A DNA stretch of 64,000 nt from Halothece sp964463655 (GCA_964463655.1 CAYXDG010000003.1:1-64000), one strand, 5' to 3'. Positions 8,174 through 17,786 are shown, numbered from the stretch's first letter. Numbers and translations: made by a program. Notes: generated by a model not told the origin, from the letters alone.

Positions 8174-8860
8174 TTAAGTGAGAACACCTGCAGTCGAAGG
8201 GAGTTCTTTTGTACTTTCTAAAACACGATCGATCAGTCCGTATTCTTTGGCTTGTTGGGGACTCATATAGAACATTCGATCAGAATCTTTCGCAATTTTC
8301 TCTTTGGGTTGACCTGTATTTTTCGACAAAATCGTTAGCATTGCTTCTTTATTTTCTAACACTTCTTTGGCGCGAATTTGAATATCTGTCGCTTGTCCTT
8401 GCGCTCCTTGACGAGGCTGATGGAGGATAATGGTGGCGTGGGGAAGACTGGTGCGATAGCCTTTTGTTCCTGCAGAGAGAATCATCGCTGCGGTTCCCAT
8501 TGCTTGACCGATGCAAATGGTATTGACAGGAGGTTCAATATAATTTAAAGTGTCGCAGATCGCAAAGGCTTCTGTTTCAAAGCCAATGGATTCTCCCCCA
8601 TACCAAGAGGTTCCCGTTGAGTTAATGTACAGATAAATCGGTTTTTCCCGATCTTCAAATTGCAGATACAGCAGTTGGGCGATGATTAATTCGGTCACAT
8701 CAACGCCAATCTGTTCTTTGTATTCATCTGGGGAAACGAGGGGTAAACCTAAATAGACAATCCGTTCTTTGAGCAATAGAGAGGGTAAATCAGGTGGAGG
8801 GGTACGCATATTACCACCTCCATAATAAGGAGCTTGTACGCCTCGAATAGGTGAGTTCAT
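8174..8860 (-). CDS. clpR: ClpR, non-catalytic Clp protease subunit
   Basis: The 228-residue protein is ClpP-like but lacks the nucleophile: the region equivalent to GIAASMG reads GQAMGTAA, with Gly122 in the place of the active Ser. His147 (LHQPRQG) and Asp194 (DSDRM) remain. It also has an extended N-terminus rich in Gly/Pro and a TSWYGGE insertion typical of ClpR. ClpR subunits are structural partners of ClpP3 in the cyanobacterial Clp core. Its start, MNSPIRGVQAPYYGGG, is the usual ClpR form. It is first in the clpR-clpP3 operon. Confidence 0.93.
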   Translation of the reverse strand: MNSPIRGVQAPYYGGGNMRTPPPDLPSLLLKERIVYLGLPLVSPDEYKEQIGVDVTELIIAQLLYLQFEDREKPIYLYINSTGTSWYGGESIGFETEAFAICDTLNYIEPPVNTICIGQAMGTAAMILSAGTKGYRTSLPHATIILHQPRQGAQGQATDIQIRAKEVLENKEAMLTILSKNTGQPKEKIAKDSDRMFYMSPQQAKEYGLIDRVLESTKELPSTAGVLT

Positions 8861-8915
8861 CTTTGTGTCCGCTGTTTCTATGTCGTAAACCTATCTTAAC
8901 TTACTGAAATTTGCT

Positions 8916-10460
8916 TCATTGTTCTTTGGTCAGTGGAAACTGAGTCAAATACTGAGTTAAGGTAAACGCATCTACCCCTAACTCGCTATGCTGTTGACTC
9001 GCCATGATTCCCGCTTGGGCGTGCCAAACACCCGCCGTAGCGGTTAAACTGGTCAAAGAAACTTCTTTGCTGTGATTTTGAGCAATCAATCCGCCTAATA
9101 ACCCCGTCAGGACATCGCCACTTCCTCCTCTAGCCAGAGCGGGTGTGCTTTCAGGAATCACCCATGTTTCATGATTTCCTGCGATAATGGTTCTTGCGCC
9201 TTTGAGAAGAATGGTACTGTTGGTTTTTTCGGCTGCGGTTTGGACGGTTGCAAAGGTATCTTTTCTGTGCAGATCAGGGAATAAGCGTTGAAACTCTCCC
9301 CAGTGTGGCGTGAGAATGGTTGGCTCTGAGCGCGATTTTAGAGCCGTGACGGGATTCATTTCGGCGATCGCGTTCAATCCATCAGCATCAAGAATTAAGG
9401 GCGTTGCTGCTTCTAAAATTGCGGGGAGAAGGGATTTTGCTTCTAAGGTCAGTCCTGGTCCCACTGCGATCGCGCTATAGTTATCTAAAGCAAGGTCTGG
9501 CAATTGCGCGATCGCCCCAGTCTCGCTTTCTAGACAATCGAGAATTAACGCTTCTGGTAGATGATTCACTAACATAGGTTTGAGGGAAGATGGCGCAGCA
9601 ATGGTGAGCATTCCTACCCCGCTCGATCGCGCTCCCAAACCCGTTAAAATCACTCCTCCAGCATATTGACGAGAACCTGCAATAATTAATAAATGCCCCT
9701 GTTTGTATTTGTGGGTAACAAGAGGGCGAGGAAGGGGAAGAAACCCTCGGGCTAAACTAGCACTCATGCGCTTGATTGCGTCTTTTTCCTCAATAACAGC
9801 TTGTAGGTCTGCTAAGGGAATCCCAAAGTTAATTAATTCTACCTTTCCCAAATAGGCTAGTGCTTGGTCTTGAAAAAATGCTCGTTTCCATAAACCTAAG
9901 CAAAAGGTATAAGTTGCTTTAATGGCTGTTCCTAAAACCTCTCCTGTGTCAGTCTGAATCCCAGAAGGTAAATCAATGCTAACAATTGGAAGCGACCCTT
10001 GATTAAGCGTCTCCACTGCAGTTGCTAAATCTCCTGATAAGGGTCGAGTCATCCCAAAGCCAAACAAGCCATCAATGATGACATCACAATCTAGTAACCC
10101 TTCCACTGTTTCCAAAACAGGAATCCCTAAACTGATCCCATAATCGAGATGAGCTTGGGTTAACTCTTTTCCCTTCTCCAGAGGACGGGAGAAACACACT
10201 GCATATCCTTGTAAATATAATTCGCGGGCAACCACAGCAGCATCTCCCCCATTATGTCCGGGACCCACTAAAACGCCAATTTTAGAAACGATAGAGAGAG
10301 GATATAATTGCCTAAAACGCAGAGCAATTAGACCAGCAACTTTTTCCATCAGTGCAGCCACAGGCATTCCCCCATGAAACATTCGTTGCTCGATCGCTGC
10401 CATTTGACTTGCACTGACAACAAATTGTTTAATAGCGTAGTTAGATGGGTAGTTAGTCAT
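8916..10460 (-). CDS. nnr: Bifunctional NAD(P)H-hydrate epimerase/dehydratase
   Basis: This enzyme repairs hydrated NAD(P)H. The 514-residue protein fuses an N-terminal YjeF_N epimerase domain (about 10-220; VGPGHNGGDAAVVAREL) with a C-terminal ADP/ATP-dependent dehydratase of the ribokinase-like fold (about 235-505; GSRQYAGG, LDADGLNA, TPHWGEF, KGARTII and the catalytic ARGGSGDVLTG). Both active-site regions are intact. The gene is transcribed away from trmH; if trmH starts at 10481, only 20 bases separate the two start codons. Confidence 0.92.
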   Translation of the reverse strand: MTNYPSNYAIKQFVVSASQMAAIEQRMFHGGMPVAALMEKVAGLIALRFRQLYPLSIVSKIGVLVGPGHNGGDAAVVARELYLQGYAVCFSRPLEKGKELTQAHLDYGISLGIPVLETVEGLLDCDVIIDGLFGFGMTRPLSGDLATAVETLNQGSLPIVSIDLPSGIQTDTGEVLGTAIKATYTFCLGLWKRAFFQDQALAYLGKVELINFGIPLADLQAVIEEKDAIKRMSASLARGFLPLPRPLVTHKYKQGHLLIIAGSRQYAGGVILTGLGARSSGVGMLTIAAPSSLKPMLVNHLPEALILDCLESETGAIAQLPDLALDNYSAIAVGPGLTLEAKSLLPAILEAATPLILDADGLNAIAEMNPVTALKSRSEPTILTPHWGEFQRLFPDLHRKDTFATVQTAAEKTNSTILLKGARTIIAGNHETWVIPESTPALARGGSGDVLTGLLGGLIAQNHSKEVSLTSLTATAGVWHAQAGIMASQQHSELGVDAFTLTQYLTQFPLTKEQ

Positions 10461-10480
10461 AATTCAGGATGAATCAATCA

Positions 10481-11134
10481 GTGCTTCCTCGACGATACCA
10501 CCGACTCCGTGACGTTTTGAACCGACGACAGACAGATTTAACCGTCCTGTTGGAAGATGTCCACAAACCCCATAACTTTTCTGCAATTATTCGCACCTGT
10601 GACGCAGTAGGAGTCTTTTCCGCGCATGGGGTTTATACGGAAGGGGATGTCCCTGCATTTAGCGAAACTGCTAAAGGGAGTCAAAAATGGGTTCATATTC
10701 ATACCCATCCTGACCTAGAAACAGCCGTTAAGGCGTTGAAACGACACCATTTTAACCTCTATGCAGCCCATCTCACGGAAGATGCTGTGGACTATCGTAC
10801 TATTGATTATACTCAGCCTTCGTGCATTGTTTTGGGGGCGGAAAAATGGGGAGTCAGCGATCGAGCAATGGGGTTAGTGGATCAGGCGATTTATATTCCC
10901 ATGTTAGGGATGGTACAGTCTTTGAATGTATCTGTTGCTGCTGCGGTGATTTTATTTGAAGCTCAACGTCAACGCCTTGCTGCTGGCTATTATGACCATT
11001 GTCGATTTGATCCAGACCTGTGCGATCGCATTTTGTTCCAATGGGCTTATCCCGACTTAGCAAAAGCCTATGATGAAATAGGAAAACCTTATCCAGCTTT
11101 GGGAGAAAATGGAGAGTTAACCAGTGACCAGTGA
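10481..11134 (+). CDS. trmH: tRNA (guanosine-18-2'-O)-methyltransferase
   Basis: A SPOUT-fold methyltransferase that modifies G18 of tRNA. Landmarks are LPRRYHRLRDVLNRRQ at the start, NFSAIIRTCDAVGV, the SAM-knot segments IVLGAEKWGVSD and IPMLGMVQSLNVSVAAAVIL, and a basic/acidic tail. I place the start at the GTG at 10481 rather than the ATG at 10469. Homologues begin at this LPRR segment, and AGGA at about 10466 then sits at a normal distance, whereas it abuts the ATG. The tail ends inside a short CCAGTGA tandem repeat (11121-11134), suggesting the C-terminus was altered by the repeat. Confidence 0.9.
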   Translation: MLPRRYHRLRDVLNRRQTDLTVLLEDVHKPHNFSAIIRTCDAVGVFSAHGVYTEGDVPAFSETAKGSQKWVHIHTHPDLETAVKALKRHHFNLYAAHLTEDAVDYRTIDYTQPSCIVLGAEKWGVSDRAMGLVDQAIYIPMLGMVQSLNVSVAAAVILFEAQRQRLAAGYYDHCRFDPDLCDRILFQWAYPDLAKAYDEIGKPYPALGENGELTSDQ

Positions 11135-11150
11135 CCAGCACTCTATACGA

Positions 11151-11275
11151 TTAATACACCTCGTCATGAGTGCCAATATCTACCAGTACAGCCTTATTAT
11201 CTTTTGTGAAGTAAAAAAGTCATCACTCTTAAAGCCCGATCCTTACTTGCTTAATTAATTTCAATTTTACCATTC
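11151..11275 (-). pseudogene. Remnant of a RelE/ParE-type toxin gene
   Basis: Read in reverse, the end of this stretch encodes FTKDNKAVLVDIGTHDEVY followed by TAA, the characteristic C-terminus of a RelE-like toxin. Upstream the matching sequence continues in another frame as ASKDRALRVM and GKIEIN, separated by a stop codon. One frameshift and one stop therefore interrupt it. No start codon, ribosome site or antitoxin is visible. The assignment rests on the C-terminal motif only. Confidence 0.5.
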
Positions 11276-11302
11276 TTGCTATTGGGAAGTCGGAATTAAT
11301 TG

Positions 11303-11761
11303 TTAATTGTTCTCTTCTTCAGAGGTTTCTGAAGATTCTATTTTAGAAGTTTGCAGTTGATTAAGGTCTTGTTGTAAGCCTTCAATTTGCCTTTGATTGG
11401 AGTTAACTGTCCCTGCGACTTCTTGTAAGTTATCGGGAATTTTTTCTTGGATACGTTCGATTTGTCTTTGTTGGAGGGCTAAACTTTCTTCTAAATTTTG
11501 GATTTGTTCTTGCAATTCTACTCTAGTTTTTTCAAATTCTTGTTCTCTCCGTCGCACCTGTTGTTCTTGTAAAATTAGCCGATAAGCAAACCATCCTGAA
11601 ACGCCGATGGTAATTAGAATCGCTACAATTAACCCCCCAATGAGAGTTTGTGCGAGCGCCTGCAAACGTTCTAGTTTTACTTCCAAGTCTTCTACGGTTT
11701 GGGAGAGACTTTGAGCTTGAGAAATGTTGGGATTGTAATTAGAAAAAGATTGGGGATTCAT
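11303..11761 (-). CDS. Small single-pass membrane protein with coiled coil
   Basis: I do not recognise a named family. The 152-residue protein has a short Asn/Ser/Gln-rich N-terminus, a heptad-like helix (about 20-38), a transmembrane segment near residues 39-62 (LIGGLIVAILITIGVSGWFA), and then a long charged coiled coil to about 140 with repeated Gln/Glu/Leu. It ends in an acidic Ser/Glu tail. It lies 13 bases downstream of an MscS gene on the same strand, so it is probably the last gene of the MscS operon and may associate with the channels; this is inference from position. Confidence 0.6.
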   Translation of the reverse strand: MNPQSFSNYNPNISQAQSLSQTVEDLEVKLERLQALAQTLIGGLIVAILITIGVSGWFAYRLILQEQQVRRREQEFEKTRVELQEQIQNLEESLALQQRQIERIQEKIPDNLQEVAGTVNSNQRQIEGLQQDLNQLQTSKIESSETSEEENN

Positions 11762-11774
11762 GATAATAACCTAT

Positions 11775-12890
11775 CTACAGTGACATGGGAGAGTCGATAT
11801 AAACCACTGGTTCAGGAGTTGTAAATTTAAGATTGTAAGCAGCGAGTTTATGGGCGATCGCGCTATTAGCTAATTCTAAAAGTCGTTTTCTTAAACCAAG
11901 AGAACTTTCATCTACGCTAGAGATAAAAAAGATAATGCGAGCGCGTGTTCCTGCCTGTTGCTCTGAGGCACAAAACTGAACGTGAATGCTAGCTTTGGTA
12001 AAACCCCAGAAGACTTCACTGGCTTCTTGTACTACTTGTTTCACGAGCGCTCGTTCTCCACTGTCTAAAACCCTCAAGAAATCTAAGCATAGCATGGCTA
12101 CAATTTTTTTCCCGCGACTAACATTTTCAATCCGTTTATCCGCCATTAAAGAGTTGGGGACAATAGTAATGGTATTGCGAGCTACTAAACGAATTTTAGT
12201 CGAACGCAGACCAATTGACTCGATACGACCATAAGCGTCTTCATCGTAAGGATTAAAATTAATCCGAATGTATTCTCCTGGGATATAAGGACGATCGAGA
12301 TAAATTTCCAGTGTCCCGAATAGGCGACTGAGGGTTTGTTGAGCGCCAAATGCGATCGCAACACCACTAATCCCTAAACTTGCCACGATCGCGGTAATAT
12401 TTAACCTTAAACCAATGGCAAAAATGATCCCTGCTAAGATTATGATAACAACATAAATCAGGGTTTCAAAAATCAACACCACTTCGCTGACTTCCCCAAA
12501 CCAACGTTGAACTAAGCTAATAACTGTGCGTCTAATTAACTGACGGCTAATTTTTAGGGCAATCCAAGCTAAGGTAACGGAAAGGGCAAAGTAGATAAAG
12601 AAACCTAAAAACTGATACAGTTCTTCATACTCTGCTAATAGGTTTAAGGATAGAGCGAGGAACAAAAATGTTCCTGAGATCGCGGTTAAATTTTGAAAAG
12701 GTTTAATAAATTGGTCGTAGGTGTGCTGAGCATCGATCGGGATGTAGCGTTGAATTAATTGTAAGGAACGCCAGATTAATTTGGGTAAAAACCGACCGAC
12801 AAATGGTGCGACAATTGCCGCCAGAGAAAAGACTCCCAAGCGCAACATCAATACCAAAACCTCTTTCAGAATTTCCGATTCACTTTGCAC
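11775..12890 (-). CDS. MscS-family mechanosensitive ion channel
   Basis: The 371-residue protein has several N-terminal membrane spans, a pore helix (LNITAIVASLGISGVAIAFG) and the MscS beta domain with the signature RPYIPGEYIRI, followed by ESIGLRSTKIR and NTITIVPNS. Such channels release solutes on hypo-osmotic shock. It lies 24 bases downstream of a second MscS gene of almost the same length, an apparent old duplication, and upstream of the coiled-coil membrane gene. Which solute or ion it favours cannot be told. Confidence 0.88.
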   Translation of the reverse strand: MQSESEILKEVLVLMLRLGVFSLAAIVAPFVGRFLPKLIWRSLQLIQRYIPIDAQHTYDQFIKPFQNLTAISGTFLFLALSLNLLAEYEELYQFLGFFIYFALSVTLAWIALKISRQLIRRTVISLVQRWFGEVSEVVLIFETLIYVVIIILAGIIFAIGLRLNITAIVASLGISGVAIAFGAQQTLSRLFGTLEIYLDRPYIPGEYIRINFNPYDEDAYGRIESIGLRSTKIRLVARNTITIVPNSLMADKRIENVSRGKKIVAMLCLDFLRVLDSGERALVKQVVQEASEVFWGFTKASIHVQFCASEQQAGTRARIIFFISSVDESSLGLRKRLLELANSAIAHKLAAYNLKFTTPEPVVYIDSPMSL

Positions 12891-12914
12891 AATTTTCGAT
12901 CTCTTATCCTGTTA

Positions 12915-14003
12915 CTAAATTGTCATTTCTTGAGGAACATCAACGGTTGTTTGCTCACATTTAAAGGCAATTCCGTAAGCCTGTAATCGTTTGACCATAT
13001 TATCATGAGCAATCTCTAATAAGGCTCGTCGCAATTCCATTGAAGCAGTGGTTGTCCCCAAAATAAAAAAGATGACTTCAGCGCGAACACATGATTCCCC
13101 TCGCCGATCGACCACTTGTTTAAAGTTCACCTGAGTCAGTTCATTATCAATTCCTAAGATATCACGGGTACTGTCTAGAATAAACTCTTGGATGAGCGCT
13201 TTATCATTTTCAGATAAACGAGTAAAAAAGGTTAAAGTAATCATGGAAATTACTCGTTTTGCCCGACTTAAGTTTTCAATATTTTCTTTAACTAAGTTAC
13301 TATTAGGAATGACGGCTAAGGTATTTTTTCCAGAGAGACGAATTTTGGTCGATCGCCAACCAATTGATTCTACTCTGCCCATTGTGCGATCATGGAGATG
13401 AATATAATCATCAACGCTAAAAGGTCGATCGACTAATAAGACAATACTCCAGAGAATTTCTTCCAGAATTTTTTGGGATGCAAAGGCGATCGTTGCTCCA
13501 GCAACGCCTATACTGGCAAACAAACCAATTAAATTAATCTCATGGGTTTGGGCAAAACAAAAGATAATAATTAAAACCGTTGTTGCTTTACTTAGATATT
13601 GACCCAATGCTAGGAGTTCGCTATTGATTTTATTTTGATCTTCGAGAGCAACTCCTAACAAATATTCCTCAAAGATTTTATCATTAGCGCGAAAGGTAAA
13701 CAAGCAAACATCAACAGCAACAATAGTTCCGAGGGGAAATTCTAACCATTCTAGCCATTGGGGACTGGGAAGGCTTAAAAAGGCAATATCTAAAATAATA
13801 ATCGTAACAGTTAAAAGCAGCCATAATCGAAATGAAGGACTGGTACGACGATAAACTTCTTTGAAATTAAATCGTTTTACAAACGCCTGAAAAACTTGGG
13901 ATAAGGGTAAGTAAGATAAACCCGCAATTAAGAGACAACTAAGAAATAAAACAAGCGCGAGAAAAAAGATTACACTGAGTTGTAATGGATTAATCGAATT
14001 CAC
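12915..14003 (-). CDS. MscS-family mechanosensitive ion channel (second tandem copy)
   Basis: Architecture matches the neighbouring channel: multiple membrane spans to about residue 170, a pore helix (IGLFASIGVAGATIAFASQK), and the beta domain with RPFSVDDYIHLHD, ESIGWRSTKIRLSGKNTLAV and IPNSNLV. The start is uncertain. The frame extends to a TTG at 14030, but that would overlap the divergent antiporter start at 14021. The GTG at 14003 avoids the overlap and is used here; neither has a good ribosome site. The two channels share the core but are clearly diverged. Confidence 0.8.
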   Translation of the reverse strand: MNSINPLQLSVIFFLALVLFLSCLLIAGLSYLPLSQVFQAFVKRFNFKEVYRRTSPSFRLWLLLTVTIIILDIAFLSLPSPQWLEWLEFPLGTIVAVDVCLFTFRANDKIFEEYLLGVALEDQNKINSELLALGQYLSKATTVLIIIFCFAQTHEINLIGLFASIGVAGATIAFASQKILEEILWSIVLLVDRPFSVDDYIHLHDRTMGRVESIGWRSTKIRLSGKNTLAVIPNSNLVKENIENLSRAKRVISMITLTFFTRLSENDKALIQEFILDSTRDILGIDNELTQVNFKQVVDRRGESCVRAEVIFFILGTTTASMELRRALLEIAHDNMVKRLQAYGIAFKCEQTTVDVPQEMTI

Positions 14004-14020
14004 GAAATCTTTGCTCAACA

Positions 14021-15625
14021 ATGCTAACAAGTGCTATCTTAATTTTACTACTGGGGTTAGTGGGAGGAGAAATCGTCCGTCGTCTGGGAGCGCCTCCTTT
14101 GTTAGGAATGATCGCGGTGGGGATTCTGCTTGGAAGAGAAGTTGCCAATCTCTTAGACCCAATTGTAATCACACTGGCGGATCATTTGCGAATGGCTGCG
14201 GTGATGGTGATTTTGATGCGGGCCGGATTAGGACTCGATCGCGAAAAACTCTTACAACAGGGCAGCGTAGCGCTACGATTAGGGTTTCTTCCTGCTTTGA
14301 CAGAGATCGCTGCGATCGCCTTCTTCTCCCTGTTCCTTTTTGATTTTAACCTCTGGACAGGATTACTGTTAGGCTGCGTCATTGCGCCAGAATCTCCTGC
14401 GGTGATTGTCCCTGGAATGTTACGTCTGAAGAGTCAGGGTTGGGGAGTCAGCAAAGGGATTCCTGATGTTATTTTAACGGGAAGCGCCCTCTCCGATGTT
14501 TTAGTGTTGCTGGTGTTTTCTCTGTTAGTCAACTTTCTTCAACAAGGGGTTAACACTAACTCTTTGGCTTTGCTTCCCCTACAAGTCATTTTACAGATTG
14601 GATTAGGATTAATCATCGGCTGTGGCGTTGCTTGGTTAATCACCGTGATTCTTGCCAAGATTAAACTTGCTCAAAATGCGGTTCATGAAATTATCATTGT
14701 TGGAAGTCTCGCTTTGGGATTAATTATCCTTGCAGAAAGGTTTCCCTACTTTTCGGGGTATCTCGCCACAATGGGGTTAGGATTTTTTCTCATTGAGTTT
14801 GACGCACCCTTAGCGCGGAGATTGCGAGTGGAGTTTAATCATCTCTGGATTGTCGCAGAAATTGTCTTATTTGTCCTGTTAGGGGTCAGTTTGGAGTTAG
14901 ATGTCTTAACGGCGGTTTTGTTGCCAGGTTTGGCGTTATTAGCGTTAGGATTAATCTTGGGTCGCAGTGTGGGCTGGTATCTTTCTACGGTGGGGAGTAA
15001 CTGGACTGGGCGAGAAAGATTGTTTTTATTGCCAGGGAATTCGGCAAAAGCCACGGTACAAGCTGCGATCGGGGCGATTCCACTTTCACAAGGTCTCGCT
15101 GGGGGAGAAACAATCCTCGCCTTAGCTGTTTTATCGATTCTAGTCACTGCACCAGTGGGTGCATGGGCGATCCCCAATTTTGCGCCAAAACTATTGGTTA
15201 AAGGAGAAGTCGATCCGACAAAAGTCAGCACTAATGAGAAAACTCGTCTCTTAGCTGCGATCGATACCTCAGCTTTAGGGAAAGAAGTGTTAAAGAAAAC
15301 AGGAAACTTAGCCCGCAAGACAAATGCTGAGGTGATTGCTCTCCATGTAATCAGTCACTCGGATCAGGAAGATTTAGAGAAATTACAATTTCTCACCAAG
15401 CGGCACCTAGCCGATATTCCCCATCGCTTTATCACCAGTAATGGCATCATCGCCACTGAAATTATCAATCTTGCCCAATACTATCAAGTCAGTGACATCA
15501 TTATGGGAAAACGAGGACATCAACCGCTAGAAAGAGTGTTACTGGGATCGACTTCGCAAATGGTTTTAGAGAATAGTCTGATTCCCGTTGTTTTAGTGGA
15601 AGAAAAACAGATTTCAATGTGTTAA
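14021..15625 (+). CDS. Cation:proton antiporter with C-terminal UspA domain
   Basis: The 534-residue protein has about 12 membrane spans (residues 1-385) of the monovalent cation/H+ antiporter superfamily, with GCVIAPESPAVIVPGML near the transport site. A cytoplasmic universal-stress-protein domain (about 405-530) ends it, with the ATP-binding pattern GKRG-x9-GST (GKRGHQPLERVLLGST). The Usp domain suggests nucleotide-dependent control, by analogy with other antiporter-Usp fusions. It overlaps the convergent downstream gene by four bases. The ion carried is not known from sequence. Confidence 0.85.
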   Translation: MLTSAILILLLGLVGGEIVRRLGAPPLLGMIAVGILLGREVANLLDPIVITLADHLRMAAVMVILMRAGLGLDREKLLQQGSVALRLGFLPALTEIAAIAFFSLFLFDFNLWTGLLLGCVIAPESPAVIVPGMLRLKSQGWGVSKGIPDVILTGSALSDVLVLLVFSLLVNFLQQGVNTNSLALLPLQVILQIGLGLIIGCGVAWLITVILAKIKLAQNAVHEIIIVGSLALGLIILAERFPYFSGYLATMGLGFFLIEFDAPLARRLRVEFNHLWIVAEIVLFVLLGVSLELDVLTAVLLPGLALLALGLILGRSVGWYLSTVGSNWTGRERLFLLPGNSAKATVQAAIGAIPLSQGLAGGETILALAVLSILVTAPVGAWAIPNFAPKLLVKGEVDPTKVSTNEKTRLLAAIDTSALGKEVLKKTGNLARKTNAEVIALHVISHSDQEDLEKLQFLTKRHLADIPHRFITSNGIIATEIINLAQYYQVSDIIMGKRGHQPLERVLLGSTSQMVLENSLIPVVLVEEKQISMC

Positions 15626-16842
15626 ATCGCCTCAAGAATGGCTTCTAGAGCGATCGCGTAATGAGTCCAATGAGTCCCCCCTTGTATGAATACCCCATAA
15701 GGCTCTCGCAAGGGGCCATCTGCTGATAACTCTGAGGTACTGCCATCGATAAAAGTTCCCCCAGCCATGACTAAAGCACTGTCATAGCCAGGCATTTGTG
15801 CAGGTACAGGGTCAAGGTATGATCCGATAGGAGACTGTTTTTGGAGCGCCCGACAAAAGGCGAGAAGTTTCTCTTGGCTACCCAGTTTAATTCCTTGAAT
15901 CACATCTCGTCTTGGGGTTTTGGGGAGAGGATTGACAGGATAACCCAATTCATTAAAAACATAAGAAACCAGATGTGTCCCTTTGATCGCTTCTCCGACC
16001 ATTTGCGGAGCAAGGAATAATCCTTGAAATAAGAGGCGATTTTGATCGAAGGTCGCTCCTCCCTCACTGCCAATGCCAGGGGCCGTCAGACGGCAACAAG
16101 CTGCTTCTACAAGGTCTTTTCGTCCTGCGAGATATCCTCCTGCTGTTGCGATCGTCCCCCCTGGATTTTTAATCAAAGACCCTGCAATTAAATCCGCCCC
16201 CACAACCGGAGGCTCTTCGGTTTCCACAAATTCCCCATAACAATTATCTACAAAACAGATGGTGTTGGGATTTTGCTGTTTAACCATTTCCACAATGCGC
16301 TTAATGTCTGAAATAGATAAACTTTCGCGCCAACTGTAACCACACGATCGCTGAATGAAGGCTAAACGAGTGTTTTTAGTGACCGCCGTTGGCAAGCCTT
16401 CCCAATCGATCGCTCCTTGAGCGGTGAGAGGAAGCTCTCGATACTGAATCTTAAAATCTTTTAAGGAGCCCGATGCGGATTCCCGTAAACCGATTACCTC
16501 TTCTAGGGTGTCATAGGGTCTTCCTGCCACAGCTAACATTTCTTCCCCAGGACGGAGAATACCCAACAAGCCACAGGCGATCGCGTGCGTCCCAGAAACC
16601 AGTTGTACTCTGACTGCTGCTGCTTCTGCGCCCATAATTTGAGCGAAAGCGCGATCGAGGGTTTCTCTTCCTAAATCATTATGCCCATACCCACTAACAC
16701 TAGCAAAATGTTGGGGTCCTACCCGTTCATTTTGAAAAGCCTGTAGAGTTTTTTTTGCGTTATGCTTGACCTTGATGTCAATTTCAGAAAAAACTGAAGA
16801 AAGCGCTGTTTGTGCTTTTTCTAGTAAGAGTTGACTGTTCAT
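15622..16842 (-). CDS. PLP-dependent enzyme, methionine gamma-lyase/'aluminium resistance' family
   Basis: A Cys/Met-metabolism-like PLP enzyme of the family often annotated as aluminium resistance protein. Visible are SGYGHNDLGRETLDRAF, LVSGTHAIACGLLGILRPG, CFVDNCYGEFVE and GSLIKNPGGTIATAGGY, with the Lys of the last motif as likely PLP-binding residue. I choose the ATG at 16842 (MNSQLLLEKAQTAL), because the frame upstream of it is poorly conserved basic sequence. The substrate is unknown. It is divergent from desC, with about 126 bases between the start codons. Confidence 0.82.
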   Translation of the reverse strand: MNSQLLLEKAQTALSSVFSEIDIKVKHNAKKTLQAFQNERVGPQHFASVSGYGHNDLGRETLDRAFAQIMGAEAAAVRVQLVSGTHAIACGLLGILRPGEEMLAVAGRPYDTLEEVIGLRESASGSLKDFKIQYRELPLTAQGAIDWEGLPTAVTKNTRLAFIQRSCGYSWRESLSISDIKRIVEMVKQQNPNTICFVDNCYGEFVETEEPPVVGADLIAGSLIKNPGGTIATAGGYLAGRKDLVEAACCRLTAPGIGSEGGATFDQNRLLFQGLFLAPQMVGEAIKGTHLVSYVFNELGYPVNPLPKTPRRDVIQGIKLGSQEKLLAFCRALQKQSPIGSYLDPVPAQMPGYDSALVMAGGTFIDGSTSELSADGPLREPYGVFIQGGTHWTHYAIALEAILEAI

Positions 16843-16968
16843 ATTCTGTAGTTTACGCGATTTTCTGCAAAATTTTAAGGATTTATTTCGATTTTTGTCT
16901 TGAATCCGTACCGCTAAACTCAGCACAATTAGAATCAAACTGCTCAACGAGGAAACATAATTTAGTTC

Positions 16969-17781
16969 ATGACTGTTGCAACTGAAAAAAAACTATCTTT
17001 CGATTGGCCACCTTTTCTCTATATCGTCTTACTTCACCTTGTGGCCATCCTAGCTTTCTTTCCCCAATTTTTTAGTTGGGAAGCCGTGGGAGTTGCCTTA
17101 ATTATGCACTGGGTTACAGGTGGTGTCGGAGTGACATTAGGCTTCCATCGCTTACTGAGTCATCGTAGCTTTGAAGTTCCTAAATGGCTAGAGTATTTCT
17201 TTGTTTTTTGCGGAACTCTATCCGCTCAAGGCAGTGTTATCGACTGGGTAGGGTTACACCGCATCCATCACAAACATTCCGATCACAAAGCAGACCCCCA
17301 TGATTCTAATCAAGGATTTTTATGGAGTCATATTGGCTGGATGATTCATGAGATTCCTGCTTATAAAGATATTCCTAAATACACGCAAGATATTAATGCT
17401 GACCCTGTTTATCGATTTCTTTCTAAATATTTTATCTTGATTCAGGTCGCCTTTGGTTTTTTCCTTTACGCGATCGGTGGCTGGTCTTTTGTGATTTGGG
17501 GCGTATTTTTCCGCTTAGTCGCAGTTTTCCACTGCACTTGGTTAGTCAATAGTGCCACTCACAAGTTTGGCTATCAAACTTATGAATCGAATGATCACTC
17601 TCGCAATTGCTGGTGGGTCGCTTTATTAACTTATGGTGAAGGCTGGCACAATAATCACCATGCTTATCAATACTCTGCCCGTCACGGCTTAAAATGGTGG
17701 GAAATTGATCCCACTTGGATGATGATTCGCTCCCTCGAAATCATTGGCTTAGCGAAAAACGTCAAACTGATTAAGGAATAA
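16969..17781 (+). CDS. desC: Acyl-lipid delta-9 fatty acid desaturase
   Basis: A membrane di-iron desaturase that introduces the first double bond in glycerolipid acyl chains. The 270-residue protein carries the three histidine boxes: HRLLSH (60-65), HRIHHKHSD (97-105) and HNNHH (227-231), with paired hydrophobic spans between them. The overall form (short, no cytochrome b5 domain) fits cyanobacterial DesC. It is followed by a strong terminator, so it is monocistronic. Desaturase expression is often cold-induced in cyanobacteria; no element for this is identifiable here. Confidence 0.9.
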   Translation: MTVATEKKLSFDWPPFLYIVLLHLVAILAFFPQFFSWEAVGVALIMHWVTGGVGVTLGFHRLLSHRSFEVPKWLEYFFVFCGTLSAQGSVIDWVGLHRIHHKHSDHKADPHDSNQGFLWSHIGWMIHEIPAYKDIPKYTQDINADPVYRFLSKYFILIQVAFGFFLYAIGGWSFVIWGVFFRLVAVFHCTWLVNSATHKFGYQTYESNDHSRNCWWVALLTYGEGWHNNHHAYQYSARHGLKWWEIDPTWMMIRSLEIIGLAKNVKLIKE

Positions 17782-17786
17782 GTGTT

